64,000 nt of DNA from Ascochyta rabiei (lineage: Eukaryota > Ascomycota > Dothideomycetes > Pleosporales > Didymellaceae). The notes beneath the pieces are model-generated. The model had not been told where the DNA came from. It did not search any database and saw only the letters and a program-made list of their open reading frames with translations. The stretch covers positions 310,001 through 374,000 of the forward strand of contig NC_082419.1 in assembly GCF_004011695.2 (NCBI RefSeq), read 5' to 3'. Shown in pieces: positions 33,146-45,625 of this stretch. Positions within the stretch are counted from its first letter, which is position 1, and each line of letters begins with the position of its first letter. A program made the position numbers and the translations under genes.

Positions 33146-35417
33146 ATGGAACCTAAACCCTCAAAGGAGATTTATCGACCTGACTCAGAGGCACCCTCCA
33201 AGAAGCTTCCAGAACATGTCGATGGCTTTATCGAGGTGCAAACTCTAATTGACATCCACAAGTATCTTGGCGAGAGCGAAAAAAGCGACGACATCTCTCT
33301 AGCCGCTTGGATAAGGGAGCGATACCTTTACGAGCCAATTTCCGAGGAAGCTCGTCAGATTCGCGATGTAGAAGGCTTTGCTAAGCTTGACGCAGCATAT
33401 CGAAGGGTGCGATTGCTTACAGGGAAGGCGCAAGATAAGTGGCCATTCTTCTACAGGAACTGGAAGAAGATGTCATCTATTGTTGTCAAAAACGTTGTTC
33501 TCGGGGACGCCGCCATGAGCACGAACGTTCCAGTCACTAAAGGTGGAGTTGGGGATTCATCCACGAGCAATGGTTTCGTTGGCCAGCGTGGTAAAACTCG
33601 TGCGCAAGTTCGCCAAATATTGGCTGACAGTGCGTAGATTCTGCCTTATATGAGCCAAAGTTGCAGGTACCGTTCTTTACTAAGAAACCCACTTCACACC
33701 AGGTGCTGTCACAGAAGTCCTCACAACCAGCTCCTTCCGTCTTAGCCAGCCAACCCACGCCAGAGCAACAGGTTCAACATCGAGGTTTGTTATTCCGAGA
33801 CTTTTCTCTATTTCCAAGTAGGTTGGCATTTGTTGTATCGATTGTGTTAACTGTCGCAACCCTGCGGTCCTTATTGCTATTGAACTCGTATTTTTCAATG
33901 TTTTGTACCACGTCGTTGGATAGTTTCTTTACTGACCGTAATAGCCCCAGAACCTTCCTATACATTCACCTCAGACACAACACTAGAGACTACCGTCTAC
34001 GATAGCAATTCAGACCCGTCTGCATTCAACGGCACTGTCAACAGCACGGTAGTACCAACAACCGCATTGCGAGATGCTAGAGCCGGCCAAGTGCGTGGCT
34101 CTTATGGACGCTTTGTAAAAAGCACACTCTCTCCCATTACTGCGAGAAGTGGCCCTATCATCAAGCCCGTGAAGAAACGTAAGTCTACGGATCCTCACTA
34201 TCGTTACGACGATATGCCCAAAGGCTGACAATATATAGTCAGAACCAAAGCTGCTCTCCATGCTGGAAAAGAAGAAGATGCATACTCGAGTAGCGAGGAT
34301 GTCAAAGCGCCTCAGGCGGCTCATAGTATGTGATCTCTTCTGATCTGCAACATGCAGCACTAACGATAGCAGCTGTCGATAGTGGGATCACCTCAGACGA
34401 CGACGATGAGGTCATCCAAAGCAGCAGTCCAAACTCGAACAAAGATATGGAGACTACGAATAGCTCAGTTAATGGTACGTAGTTTCAAGAGCTGTGTTAT
34501 CGTTGTAGTGCCAAATATCAACACACTCCATGGTCGGCTTTCGCTTACATACCCTTCTAGACTCACCTGCATCATCTGTCCTTGCCGCTGAGGCTGAGGC
34601 TGTGCCATCTAATCTTGATCGAATGCCACCGGGACTCATAGGAAGGAAACGTAAGAGTGAGCCCGCGACTCAACGAGGTGCTAACAAGCGCGTTCGTGGA
34701 TCACGGGGCGGAGTGCTCGGCAGACTCCGCAAATCTGAGCCGACGGCCATGGATTCTCCACCAAGCATAGTCGAAGACGCAAAGATCAGGCAAGTACCAT
34801 CGGAGGGAGCAGATATTTCCAAAATGGCCACGCGGCGCAGCACTCGGAAGTCTGCTGTCTCTACTCTCAAGCGGCCAGCTTCACCAGAACCTTCTGCTCG
34901 AAATGGCTCGCAGGCAGTGCCACAACAGAAATCAGACGAGCCCAACAGTCATCCTGTGACAAAGGACGTCGTCGTTGCCCTTGGTAGTGATGGATCGGCC
35001 ACAACGAAACCCAACGGAGCCTTCTCCATGAATGCCAACGGGATCGACAAGCCTGTGCGGGACACCTTTGCCGAGGATATGCCTAGCGATTCCCTTGTTC
35101 AGTCAGCTATGTCCAATTCTGAAGCTCCGGACACGCGGAAGGCCTCCAAGTCGTCAAAGCAGAAGAAGCGGGTCTCTTTCGTGCCAGAAACCAAGGCTAA
35201 TGTGGCCGTTGATTACGAATTTTTCGCTCGAATTTATACTAGTGGGATAACAGAGGAGATCAGTTTGTCAGAGGAGGATCTCGATCATAGAGGGGATATC
35301 GCCAAACGTTATGCCGCGTGGCAGAAGTCAGGGGAGGCTAGTATCACATTCGAAACCTTCAAGAACATCGTGAAGTTCGCGAAACAGGATTGGCCGCGGT
35401 CAATAAATCGTCCATGA
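33146..35417 (+). CDS. Six-exon unknown nuclear protein
   Basis: Exons 33146-33629, 33731-33784, 33945-34178, 34239-34325, 34373-34474 and 34561-35417; all five introns are phase 1 with GT-AG borders, giving 605 residues. The N-terminal ~110 residues look folded (EVQTLIDIHKYLGES, ISLAAWIRERYLYEP, KWPFFYRNWKKMSSIVVKN). The centre is Ser/Thr/Asp-rich and disordered (SGITSDDDDEVIQSSSPNS). A basic part with KRKSEP and RGANKRVRGSRGG suggests DNA or RNA contact and nuclear import. The last ~70 residues look folded again (VAVDYEFFARIYTSGITEE, FETFKNIVKFAKQDWP). I do not recognise the family. The uniform phase-1 introns support the gene model strongly even without a name. Confidence 0.75.
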
Positions 35418-37082
35418 CCACAGAAAATCACCAAGACAACGAAGCATACGAGGGAACAGCGAGGAACGATGACTATGGAAGATGCTCGAGCATTGGCGAC
35501 TAGGAAGCTCTACCAAGTAGTAGGTGGATAGCTTCAAAGCGGCTCATTTGTGCTCTTGTTTTTGCCAAGCAAGGTCCCAAAAAGCCTAGATACATCTAAA
35601 TAAGGTTTCAAGAATCTACCTCAAGCGCTCATTTGAACATATCCCCTGTGCAATACTGCCTGGTGGCCTTTTTGTAGTGCATAGCAAACATTCTGGTGAG
35701 GAGATTATTCGTTCGAACACGCGCAATTTCAGATATTCGAATTTGCCTTGGCTGGCAGCATTACAGTAGAACGCAACCTAGAGCGTTAGTTCGACTAGAC
35801 GTGAAGTTTATTGTGGCACAGTTTCTAAAGCTGGATATGCTAAAACATACATCTGTATGCAAGGGGAGCCTGAATGAGGAAAGGCTTGATCCATCATGAA
35901 TTGCCCCTCAATCGCAGAATACAAGACGTAGTTTCTAATGTTTTGTACAGTACTAGCTAGATACGTTACATCGAACTGCGCCGGCTTCACAACCACCAAC
36001 TATCATGACAACTTTCGAGATCGTGGCCCTCGACAATGTCCACACGGCTTCCACAACGTCAGATCGTCGCTTTTACAGACCATCCTATTGGCTATCTCGT
36101 CCACCACGTTGGTGCCTCTAGATGGACCGCCCATCAAATTTTGTTCGCTGATGGTCTGTTCGGCTGACTTCTAAAAATTCCATCACGCCATAGCCGCAGC
36201 TTGTGCGAAGCCAACACTGTGCCTGCACTGTCAAACACATCTCGTGCAGTCAAAGCGCATTTTCGCACAGCTCGTGGCTGCAGAATTAAATTCAATACAC
36301 CTCTGCCTTCGTTTGCAGGTATCGTATCTCAAGTTTGCCTTCTGCTCCTTCTAGGTCGAGCGTTCCACAACGCAGCAAACATCAGCCTAAATAAGTAAAG
36401 TTGATTGGACATGAGAGCCAATACGGAGATGAACCATCACACCTGGGCACGAGATTAAAACACTAGGGGAGAAGAGATGTAGTTAAGCGATGCAAGGCAT
36501 CAAGTACACGTTCATGCTGCATGGTTCCGCGTGACCTTCGGTATCACAGAAGCGGAACAATACCATTCCATGACGGAAACGTAAAACCAATGCCCAAGAG
36601 ACGGCATGAGTGGGCGCAAACAACGTTCGTTTCGATAGCGTGGAGCTGCGAGGTGAACAAGCGGCGCAACGGGAAGACGACGGAAAAGGAGAGACTGCGG
36701 CGAACCTGCGAATCAGCGTCGGCGGCCCTGGGCACACGCCGTCCCCCGTCTGCCAGGGAATGCTCTGTGGGCCGCATATCAACGATGTACTCACCCGCTA
36801 GCACTCTCCCTATATGCATGACTCTCAAGGCTGCAACGACACCTTCGATGGCCTTTTTCCCTCGTGAAGGTCCAGACGAGCGCAATTTCAGTTGGCGTGC
36901 CCTTGCGAGCATAGGGCAATCTGACCAGCACCCATCGACAGCTAGCAGTTCGCTCCTACAGAGCCGGATCCTGTTACCTATCTTACCTGCACATCCTCAA
37001 CATTCCCCTTGCACCTGAGATCACGTTTGCTGTAGTCAGCCTGTACCCTACCCACGCGTCAAGAGTTGGGCAAAGCGAAAAA
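35418..37082. other. 1.66-kb region with no supported gene
   Basis: Overlapping frames around 36483-37018 on both strands lack domains; the opposing frames are mirror artefacts of a GC-rich patch. Nothing repeated or RNA-like was recognised. Confidence 0.45.
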
Positions 37083-39011
37083 ATGCGGCTGTATGGAAGC
37101 GCAATTGCGCTGCTCGCAGCAACAAGCGCCGCAGAGCCAATTCCACGTGCTGTTCAGGCACCCACGGTCGATCTCGGCTATGCAGTGTATGAGGGAAGTT
37201 TCGATGGCAACAACACAATCAATGCTTTCAAGGGGTAATGCGTCTGATTGAAATACAGCTGTTGAGCTTGCAAGCTAAAGAATGTATCAGAATTCGTTAT
37301 GCTGCACCACCTGTTGGCAAGCTTAGGTTTGCTGCCCCTCAAGCTCCAGACAAGAACAGGACCTCGATCATCCCAGCTACTAGCGATCCTCCATTCTGCC
37401 CACAGACTGGTGCTTCATCAAAAACGCCTGCTGCTTATGGGTTTACCTCGGCTCTCGGAAACGAAGATTGCTTATTCTTGAATGTGTATGCGCCAGCGAA
37501 CGCCAAAAATCTGCCCGTATTCTTCTGGATTCGTACGTTTTCCAAGCAAGGTAGCGTAATATCACACTGACAAGAAAGTAGATGGTGGTGGCTATGGCCT
37601 GTTCAGTGCTACAGGCCTTGACCCTACTGAGTTCATGAAGCAGAATGACAACGGGTTCATCAGCGTTATTATTCAGTACCGTCTCGGTGCTTTTGGTTTT
37701 CTCTCGTCTGAAGATGTCAAGAAGGGTGGTGCTCTCAATGCTGGTTTACTAGACATGAACTTCGCCTTGCAATGGGTGCAGCAATATGCTAAAAAGTTCG
37801 GTGGCGATCCAACTAGGGTCACGATAGCTGGCGAAAGTGCTGGTGGTGCAGCCGTCTTGTACCAGAGCATGGCTTATGGCGGAAAGCAGAAAGACAACCT
37901 CTTCCACAATGTAAGTGCCTTTATGAGGCCCGGTAGTCAGAATCTAACAGTAGTCAAGGTTATCACTGCTAGCCCATGGATCCCTTTCCAACATAAGTAC
38001 AACGATGACCAACCCACTAAAGCTTACAACGACTTTGTCACAGCCGCAGGCTGCTCGGAATCCACGGAAAAGCTACTGTGCCTTCGCAGTGCCGATACGG
38101 TCATCGTCCAGAACGCCAGTGCCCTGGTCTCAGAGGCTGGTCCGTTTGGTACGTTCGCATTTTTGCCCGTAACTGATGGATCGTTCGTCAAACAACTCCC
38201 CAGTCAGCAGCTCGCTGCTAGAGCCGTGAAGGGAGTACGTGTCTTGTCCGGCAACATGGCCAATGAAGGTGTACCACTTAGCCCTCTAACTACTCGCACC
38301 CTTCAAGATTTCAGGAACTACATCGGCACCACCTTCCCCGACTTCACCCAGTCCGAGAAAACCGCCATTGAGAAGCAGTACTCCTATGTCGGTGACACCG
38401 AAGACGTCAATCCCGCGGCCCCTCTTTTCGCGACAACAGGCACTTCCGTGCCTACGGCTGTTAACCAATCCACCTTTGGCACCGGCCAGCAACAGCGCGT
38501 CCTTGGCGTTTTTGCCGAATATGCTTTTGTGTGCAACAGCTACTGGGCTGCATCGGCCTTTCCCATGTCTTGGAAATATCAGTTCAGCGCTCCGCCTTCT
38601 TACCACGGATACGATCTGCAGGCGCTATGGTCCGGAACACCAACACCTGGCGCGAGCTTCAAGCGCGCGTTTCGCAAGATCTGGGGTAACTTTATCACTG
38701 CAAACACGCCTGTGATCTCTGTTGAGGATGCCAAAGGTGGTGTTGCCAACAGTACGGTGCCTGTTGCAAGCGGGCATGGTGGCAACATCCAATGGCCAAC
38801 TTGGGATGAGAAGAATCCTGTTCTGCTCAACTTGAATGCTACAGGGGGGGTTGCGACGTTTGTGCAGGCGACAACCGATCTCTTCTACAATGTGTACAGT
38901 GACCCGGGTGTTAGCAACCAGATCAGTCTGGCTAATGCGAGGAACTGGGAGGGTGAACGAGGCAAGAGGTGTGATTTCTGGAAGAGTGTAGCCAAAGACG
39001 TGCCGTACTAG
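37083..39011 (+). CDS. Secreted type-B carboxylesterase/lipase
   Basis: Exons 37083-37234, 37291-37532, 37582-37910 and 37959-39011 give 591 residues. It begins with a signal peptide (MRLYGSAIALLAATSAAEPIP). The family marks are RYAAPPVGKLRF, the EDCLFLNVYAP motif, the oxyanion-hole HGGGYG formed across the second intron, the nucleophile Ser at about 217 in TIAGESAGGAAVLY, and the C-terminal His region SYHGYDLQALW. The third intron (48 bp, in frame) removes VSAFMRPGSQNLTVVK and restores the family's HNVITASPWIP. Several NxT/S glycosylation sites are present. It probably hydrolyses esters outside the cell; lipase, feruloyl esterase or cholinesterase-like activity cannot be separated here. Confidence 0.92.
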
Positions 39012-39840
39012 AGTGCAGCATGTAGTTGCTCATGCAAGTGTTATTTTAAAACCTCAGCATGTGACGCTGCAGTAGCCGGGTACCAGCAGTACGTGCTGCC
39101 CAGCGAATTCCACTTTCACGAAGGCAACATACAAGTCCACGTACTCATTGGTGTCCTCCAAGTTTTACGATTCTTGGGATAATACCATTAGCTCTCTTTG
39201 TTAAATTCTTATCTTTAGCATCGATCTGGCCTGCCAATCCACAACGCGGCAACGCCTTCGGGAACTTTGATACGTATCACTCCAACTACGTTCGGATCAC
39301 GCTATGTCCATGTGATAAGAAAATAATATAGTCCAAGCTTCATCGGATCAGGCGCCCAACGAGGATACTACTTCGGAGATTTACTTTTCGGACCTACGCT
39401 ATCGTAGAAGAATGCACGGAGAATCGTTTTGATCGTGGGTTGTACATCGACGTAGCTAGCGCAAGGGGGCAGGACTGATTGAGGGAGCATGGCGAAAGGC
39501 TTTATGAAGCTCGAACAAGATGCACTTTAGGATCTGGAGGAGGTTGGAGGCGGCAGCTTAGCTGAGGAAGTTAGCGGTGCTGACATTTAATTCTGCAACC
39601 CTTTTACAGTTCAACAGGAAAGCCCTGGTTGTCTATTCCGTCGCTTATCAGCGATTCCTATCCCAGTTGAAGCCGATATATGTGTTCAGGATCAGTTACT
39701 TGTAAACTCCGAAATTGACTTCATGACAACTCTGCTGAACCGTGTTGTTGAAAGTGGTTCCGGCCCATGCGCTAGTCCATGTACCTAGATTATCTCCTTT
39801 GCGCTGTAGTCGTAAAATCATCGAGCAGGCAGTAGCTACC
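39012..39840. other. Intergenic region between convergent genes
   Basis: About 830 bp between the esterase and the SAT4-family gene, with no supported coding frame and slightly AT-rich composition. Confidence 0.55.
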
Positions 39841-41167
39841 CTATCGTCGCACACTCCAAGTTGCCTTCCTCATGCCCGGTGGCAGCGGCCCCGAAGGACC
39901 ATCGGCTTCATCATCGATCCTCTCGATCGTAGCCCAGATCTTTGAATTTGGCTTCGCAATAAGCTCCATGCTCTCCAGCTGCTCCCAACCGCCATGTGCT
40001 GCAGCTCCATTTTCCAGATTCGTCTGTATGCAGCTGCTATTCTGTGTTCGGTCGTGTCTCGTGAGGCTCAGTGCAAGCGCGCGCCGGTTTCGGTACGATG
40101 TTGAGCCAATGGTGGTTGTGTGGCCTTCGGAAGGTGATACTTCCGGCCCAGAGGTGTTACGAGGGAGGTTGCTTTTGCGCTTACGCATCATGTGCCAGAT
40201 AATGGGGAGATTGGTACAGAGGATGCCGCCTAAAGGCTCAAAGACGGAGTATGCGCCGAGTGGTACATAGTACCAGGTGAAATCGGGGTTGTTATGACCA
40301 AGAATGACGGTGAGACGAAGAGAAGAGACAACGCAAGTCCTACAAAATGTGTTCGTCAGTAGGCTACGAATGTTGTAATAGAACGCAACTTACGCAAGAC
40401 CAACACAGAAAATCAGACACAGAAGTAATTTCTTCTTTGTCTGTAGCTGTAGGTGCCATATCATGGGAACAGGCATCAAGAAAATCCATATATCGCTAAC
40501 CAAATTTGAGAGGTTTGTAAAGTAAGTGAACGTGACAATAGCCAAGCAAGTACCATTCACGGTATGCTCCCAATAGGCATTGAGTGGCCGACACACAAGG
40601 AACAGTGTGACCGTGATGCCAATCCCCCATGCAATTACGAAGGCGACGGTTACGAGGACAATCTTGCGGAACACGGGGTAGATAAAAATTCTCCAGTAGA
40701 AGGCAAGGATACCGAGTTTTACTGATACAAGTGCAAGGTCGTAGAAATGGCTGAAGATGAAGTCGCCTTTCCGAACCATCGTCTTGTCGAATTCAGATAC
40801 GTAGACAACGTGTCTACCCATACCATGAGGAGGGCCTATTGTCGTAAGTGACCACCGTGAACTAGTGTTGTACACGATGAGCTTACCAAATCCTAGGCCA
40901 CTTGCACATTGCCCAATTAGACATATCTATCGGACGCTGTCAGAGCAAAGACATATTGGATGGTATGGGTGTACATACTGTTGCAATGATGATGAAGTAG
41001 TCGTCTAGGTGTATGCCAATCTTGCCAAGGTGCTTTGAGTACAGTCGCAATCCGGTGCTGATGATTGCGGCGGCAATTGGGACGCTATAGACCCAGCGTA
41101 TCTCTGTTACTCTCGAGTCGCCCTCATGCATAGCTGCTAGCTGCGCCGGTGTAAACGGAGGGGCCAT
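39841..41167 (-). CDS. SAT4/rhodopsin-domain fungal integral membrane protein
   Basis: Four exons on the minus strand (41167-40979, 40926-40887, 40835-40394, 40339-39841) give 389 residues with consistent phases. The spans are in the order of the fungal SAT4/'rhodopsin domain' family: SVPIAAAIISTGLRLYSKH with IHLDDYFIIIAT; a short loop GLGFGPPHGMGRHV; ALVSVKLGILAFYWRIF; IVLVTVAFVIAWGIGITVT; the Cys/Trp loop CRPLNAYWE; DIWIFLMPVPMIWHLQL; LLLCLIFCVGLAT; and a cytosolic Ser-rich tail. The LDDY, CRP-x-xYW and MP-x-P-x-xW signatures are typical. Related proteins include PTH11-like receptors, but no CFEM domain is present here, so ligand and role are unknown. Confidence 0.87.
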
Positions 41168-41801
41168 CTCTCATGCCCAGCCAGTCTATGTCGTTGTTTT
41201 GCTATTGTTGTTGCGAGTGACGTAGTTATGAGGCTGAAAAGCCTGGAACGCCTTTACACTGCGCTTCAATGGGGTCATGGGAGCTTCGAGGGAACATGAT
41301 CCAAGTCGCGAATATAACGCCTATTCGGTCGATACGCTAAAGAGGGAGACGGGGAAATTATAGCATCGTTGCGCGCCGTGATTGTCGAATCGACTAAGAA
41401 GCGGAGGGGGCGCGGCGAAGAGACAGGCCGAGCGGTCCGAGTGAAAGGGCAGAGAGCTCAAAAGGGCCGTCTTTTATCGCATGTATATTAAGAGTTCGAG
41501 TCGGAGATGCCGCTTTGCATCCAGCTGCGGTTGGACCTTAGAAAATTTGTGCCACAGCCTTGGGAGAGCTGGTACAATCTTGATCACATAGACATCATAG
41601 ATGTGTCTGGATGCGATGAGATGTGCAGCAGTGTTAAGCAGTGTGTAACCACGAAAGACGTGGAGGCTTCGGGAGCTGCAGTACTCTCAGCATGGGGAAG
41701 ACTTCGCTGGAAAGCTTTGCTTATCATGACACAAAACATAACGTTGGCTTAAGCATCGGCACCACGGAAGAAGCTTGTGTACATGGTTCCATCACTGTTT
41801 A
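41168..41801. other. Intergenic region, no gene supported
   Basis: Two + strand frames (41507-41752 and 41641-41976) overlap the 3' end of the PhyH gene on the other strand and lack any domain. The frames are probably chance. Confidence 0.5.
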
Positions 41802-43054
41802 TTATCGCTCTAGACTATTCGGTAGAGGGTATCGAATATACCTAGGCTCATTTGAAGATGTCCCATACCAAGATCCTCTATCCTGCCAGACACTGTCAGA
41901 TCTATACGCCATCATTGAAGCTGTAGTCCTTGTCCCATCGCTGTCTTTGTCAGCAGCTGCAAGATATGCAATCTGAGAATCACCTACTTTGTCCCAAGGC
42001 TTACTTGAATCTACAAAACGCAAATCTGTGCCCACTCTGATTACGTTTTCTGGATCGTAATTCATGGTTGAAGCGTGGATCTGGAGATCATCAGCCATTA
42101 CTCCAGCGCTGCAGGCAAAAACAACTTACCGCGAAAGGAGTATGCAACACCACATCGCCAGCTTCGTACGATGTCACTAACCACTTCCTGTCGAAAGTCT
42201 CAGAGTACTCGCGCGCGCCGTCTGCTAGTAGACCAGTTGCAAGCATGTTTTGGTTAAAAGCGTTTTTAGCCTCCTCGTCGGTCATGCCACTCGCTTTCGC
42301 CTTGCTTGTGAAGTCTGCCTCAACTTCTTGTCCGAGTGTATGTCCTGGACGAGTTTCAGTTAAACGTTCTCGCGTACGGTTCTACAGACTCACCATTCTT
42401 CAAGTAGATTAACCCCCCACCGGTAAGACTGACATCACCCATTGGCACCCATGCAGTGACACTGGTCGGTTCGCCATATCTCAGAAAAATCTGGTCGTAA
42501 TGAACGCCGATGGCTTTATTTCCTGGTGTGTTGTTGCGAAGCAGACTCCTTCTCACTGGAAGCGTGTTTTCGTCGCCCCATCCTGTCATACGTGCAATGA
42601 AGTCTTTCAGGGTTGGATGCTTGCAAAACTTTTCTTTGTACCAGTCTTCGTAGTGTGCCTGCAGAGCAAGATCTACAAACCCCTTCGCTGTCTCTTCTCC
42701 AGGTCTTCCATTACCACCAGTTGCGCCAGCCCCGATACCTGGGTAGTCCGCAGGGTTCTTTTCAGGGTCGAAGATGCCATCGACGGGTTGTGTCCCTGGC
42801 TTCAAGACACCACTTGGGGATAAGAAGCTGAAGTACTCCTCGCGGGCTTTCAGGACATCTTCCTTTGGCAACAATCCCTTCAAGAAGACGTAACCATCCT
42901 CGTTGTATCTGCACCGTAGCTCTTCCATAGGCATATTTGGTGTCGACTGTCTCAGGGCGCCGACCTGCTCTGGACGAAGGAGGCCATCATTCACATACAG
43001 TCTCTCTCCGTTGAAACTTGGAACGTCTCGTTCTGGTGATGAGGCATGAGGCAT
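41802..43054 (-). CDS. Phytanoyl-CoA dioxygenase (PhyH) family enzyme
   Basis: Three exons on the minus strand (43054-42394, 42344-42130, 42080-41802) give 384 residues. The N-terminal part has the family's YNEDGYVFLKGLLPKEDV and REEYFSFLSPSGV. The Fe(II)-binding His-x-Asp is in AIGVHYDQIFLRYGEP, and the distal His is in DVVLHTPFAIHAST, with the 2-oxoglutarate-binding Arg most likely in ENVIRVGTDLRF. Introns are 49 bp each. Members hydroxylate small molecules with 2-oxoglutarate and O2 and often sit in fungal secondary-metabolite or catabolic clusters. Here a regulator and a cyclase lie nearby, but no synthase is present, so a cluster role is only possible. Confidence 0.9.
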
Positions 43055-43670
43055 GTTGGTACAGTGACGTTCGAATGCAAACAAAGTGCAGAAAACTTCG
43101 AAGGGGATAATTGAGTTACGAGTAGTGACGGGATTCTTTCGTAAGTTTAAATGTCGACCCAACGTGGCGGTATACTCCTTTACGATGACGATACCGGTGG
43201 AATTGCTTCCTACGTTCGATGACTTGAATCCCACATGCGACACGTGCGTATGGGGAAGCGGGGCTGAGAGCTGGGTTATCCCGTTTTCGATCAGCCCTGC
43301 GGCGGTTACGAACGCTAATATTTACTAAGAGCACGCTGTTCGATTGGGTGAAAGCCTGCATCTTCGGCGACACTGTTCCCGATGCAGAAGCGGGGTCCAA
43401 TTCTGCTGCAATCCTCTAAACCTCCGTAGGCGAACCACACAGCCGCAAAACCTGGCGTCCATCCTCGCTGACGGGTAATTGCCCCGACAACAGACATTGG
43501 CCGCCAGATAGCCTTTCTGGACGGTGACACAAATGCCATGGTATGCGATATCGTAATTGGAAGTGCACTGCTTGTTTTCTAATCTACATAGCAACCGTTG
43601 TCGCACGCGTCATTACAGATGTAAAATTTAGCCTTCACCCCAAGTAAACAGACACTAAAGACTGCAACAG
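43055..43670. other. Divergent upstream region; missing first zinc-cluster exon expected here
   Basis: Between the PhyH start and the regulator's first readable exon. I searched it for a Cys-x2-Cys-x6-Cys half-cluster ending in a splice donor and found none on the + strand. A minus-strand frame at 43325-43606 has no known domain. Confidence 0.5.
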
Positions 43671-45356
43671 GCGATGGGGGACAGCCAAGATGTGGACGGT
43701 GTGAGCAAGCCAAAAAGCAATGCGTCTACGAGACGGGACGGCGCTTTCGGCGGTCGTCCATCCAAGAGACCTTCAGCGAAAATCAGCCTTGGGTCTCCAT
43801 GCCTCCTCGCAGTACGGAAGCATTACTTACCTGTGCAGCAATGAAAAATAATGACCAATCTGAACAGTACAGTTCTTGGATGAATCGAACGACATACGCT
43901 CCCAATACTCTGATGAAGTATACTTCCCGTTCTACAGTCCTCCTACCGCACAAAGCTTCTCACCCCAAGCACTTTCGTCTGTAAGTGGTGGAAACCATAC
44001 AGGCACGCCGTCGACCTCTGTTGTCACACCTGCCGAGGGCCTTACGGTTCTGTCGCTCCTCAACTCAGAATCGCCGGCTCAGTCTCACCATAACGCTGTT
44101 TCTCCTCCTTTTGATCATCATGCACCCTCGAATACATCACACCCCGATGAGGCTCGCATGTTCGTCTATCAACAACCTCCAGGTGAACCTATTCTTTGGC
44201 CTCTTGAGCATGAGCAAGAGGCAATGTTGCTGCGGCACTACATTGAGAATGTAGCACTATTTGTAAGTAGCACGATACCAGAAGCTGAATATCTGCTGAG
44301 ACTCGTCAGTTCGATATGATTGATGATGAGTGCCATTTTTCTGTTCATGTTGTACAAAGAGCGAAGAAAGACAGCACATTGATGAATGCCATCTTAGCCC
44401 TATCTGCACGCCAGCTTAGCCGCACCACAGATTTCGATCCGTATATTGCAGATGCATATTATCAGCGTTGCTTCGACACACTCATCCCCGCGCTCAATAA
44501 CAATAACATCGCGATCAAGGATGAGTCGCTTCTTGCAGCGACCATCATCTTGCGACTGCTCGAAGAGATGAACATCTCCATTATCGGCAATGATCCACAA
44601 GGGCACCTGTTTGGAACTCAGGCTATTATACGCGCCGCAGAGCAATCGTATGCTGCGGCAAGTGGGCCAAGCTTCCGACAGGCTATCTATTGGGCCGCTT
44701 TTCGCCAGGAGCTGTGGATATCGCTGATGACACAACGTGCCTTTCAGCTACATATCTTCCCAGCTGATCGGTCACTTGAGCCTGCTAGTGATCCAATATG
44801 GGCTACACGTACCATTGCTCATCTAGGCGATGTTTGCAATTTCGCATTTGGGGAAGACAGGCACAGTGTCTCACGCTACGGCCAGCTCATGGACGAGAAC
44901 AGATCCTGGAGAACACGAAGACCTGACAGCTTCGATCCTTTCTACTATCGGCAAGACCGAGACGGCAGCGGAAGAAACTTCCCTGACATTCGGCTGCATG
45001 AGAAATCTCATGTAATGGGTACGCAGTATAACACACTCGCTCATATGTTGTTGGTTGTGCATGACCCTACGATCCCACAACTCGGCCCAGCGCATAAGCA
45101 GTCTCGCGCAGTGGTGGACAGGATGGTGCAAGAGGACGTTCGCACCCTCTGTGGTGTTGCGCAATCGAACGAGAAGTTCTTTCCGTGCAAGTTTGTTGCT
45201 TGCTATGCCATTGCTCTTGTCGGCGATCGCTTCCCAATGAGAGACGATCAAGAGCAGTTGCGCGAGCTTTGGTATGCGTGCGAGCGTTCGCACGGGTTTC
45301 CGCCAACAGCAACAATTCAGCAGCTTGAGGAATCCTGGGGATGGCACAATCACTGA
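43671..45356 (+). CDS. Zn2Cys6-type fungal transcription factor, 5' end unresolved
   Basis: Readable exons are 43671-43811, 43868-44262 and 44310-45356 (introns 56 and 47 bp, phases consistent). The first exon starts after a CAG acceptor-like site with GDGGQPRCGRCEQAKKQCVYE, the second half of a Zn2Cys6 cluster. The typical linker GRRFRR...TFSENQPWVSM and the splice-restored IQFLDESNDIRSQY match the usual 'FVDET' segment. The C-terminal body (EHEQEAMLLRHYIENVALF, then FDMIDDECHFSVHV, MNAILALSARQLSRT) is the fungal-specific regulatory middle domain. The first three cysteines are not found upstream, so either a distant first exon is missed or the gene is 5'-truncated. DNA binding would fail without them. 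Confidence 0.7.
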
Positions 45357-45625
45357 GAGTTGGTATCTCGTATCAGCTATAGAGACTGCTCGCGAGATGC
45401 AGAGCACCTGCCTCATGTGCCACTCGTGGCATTTCAGGCGCTGCGCTTCGACAGAAAGACTTTCCAGTTACCGTCCTTAATTTCTTGAACCAGCGATGAC
45501 TCGCATTGTGGATCGAACGCGGTGTGTAGTGGGTCAAGACTGGGCCGACGCTGAACATAGCATTCCATATCGGCGTGAGCGTTCAGTAAGGGTGCTTATG
45601 CCACACGTAATTCCAGTCAAAACGA

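Noticed and set aside
36483..37018. Overlapping frames of 60-165 codons on both strands
   Set aside because: No domain, no splice signals and no homologous text; both strands are open in a GC-rich patch, as expected by chance.
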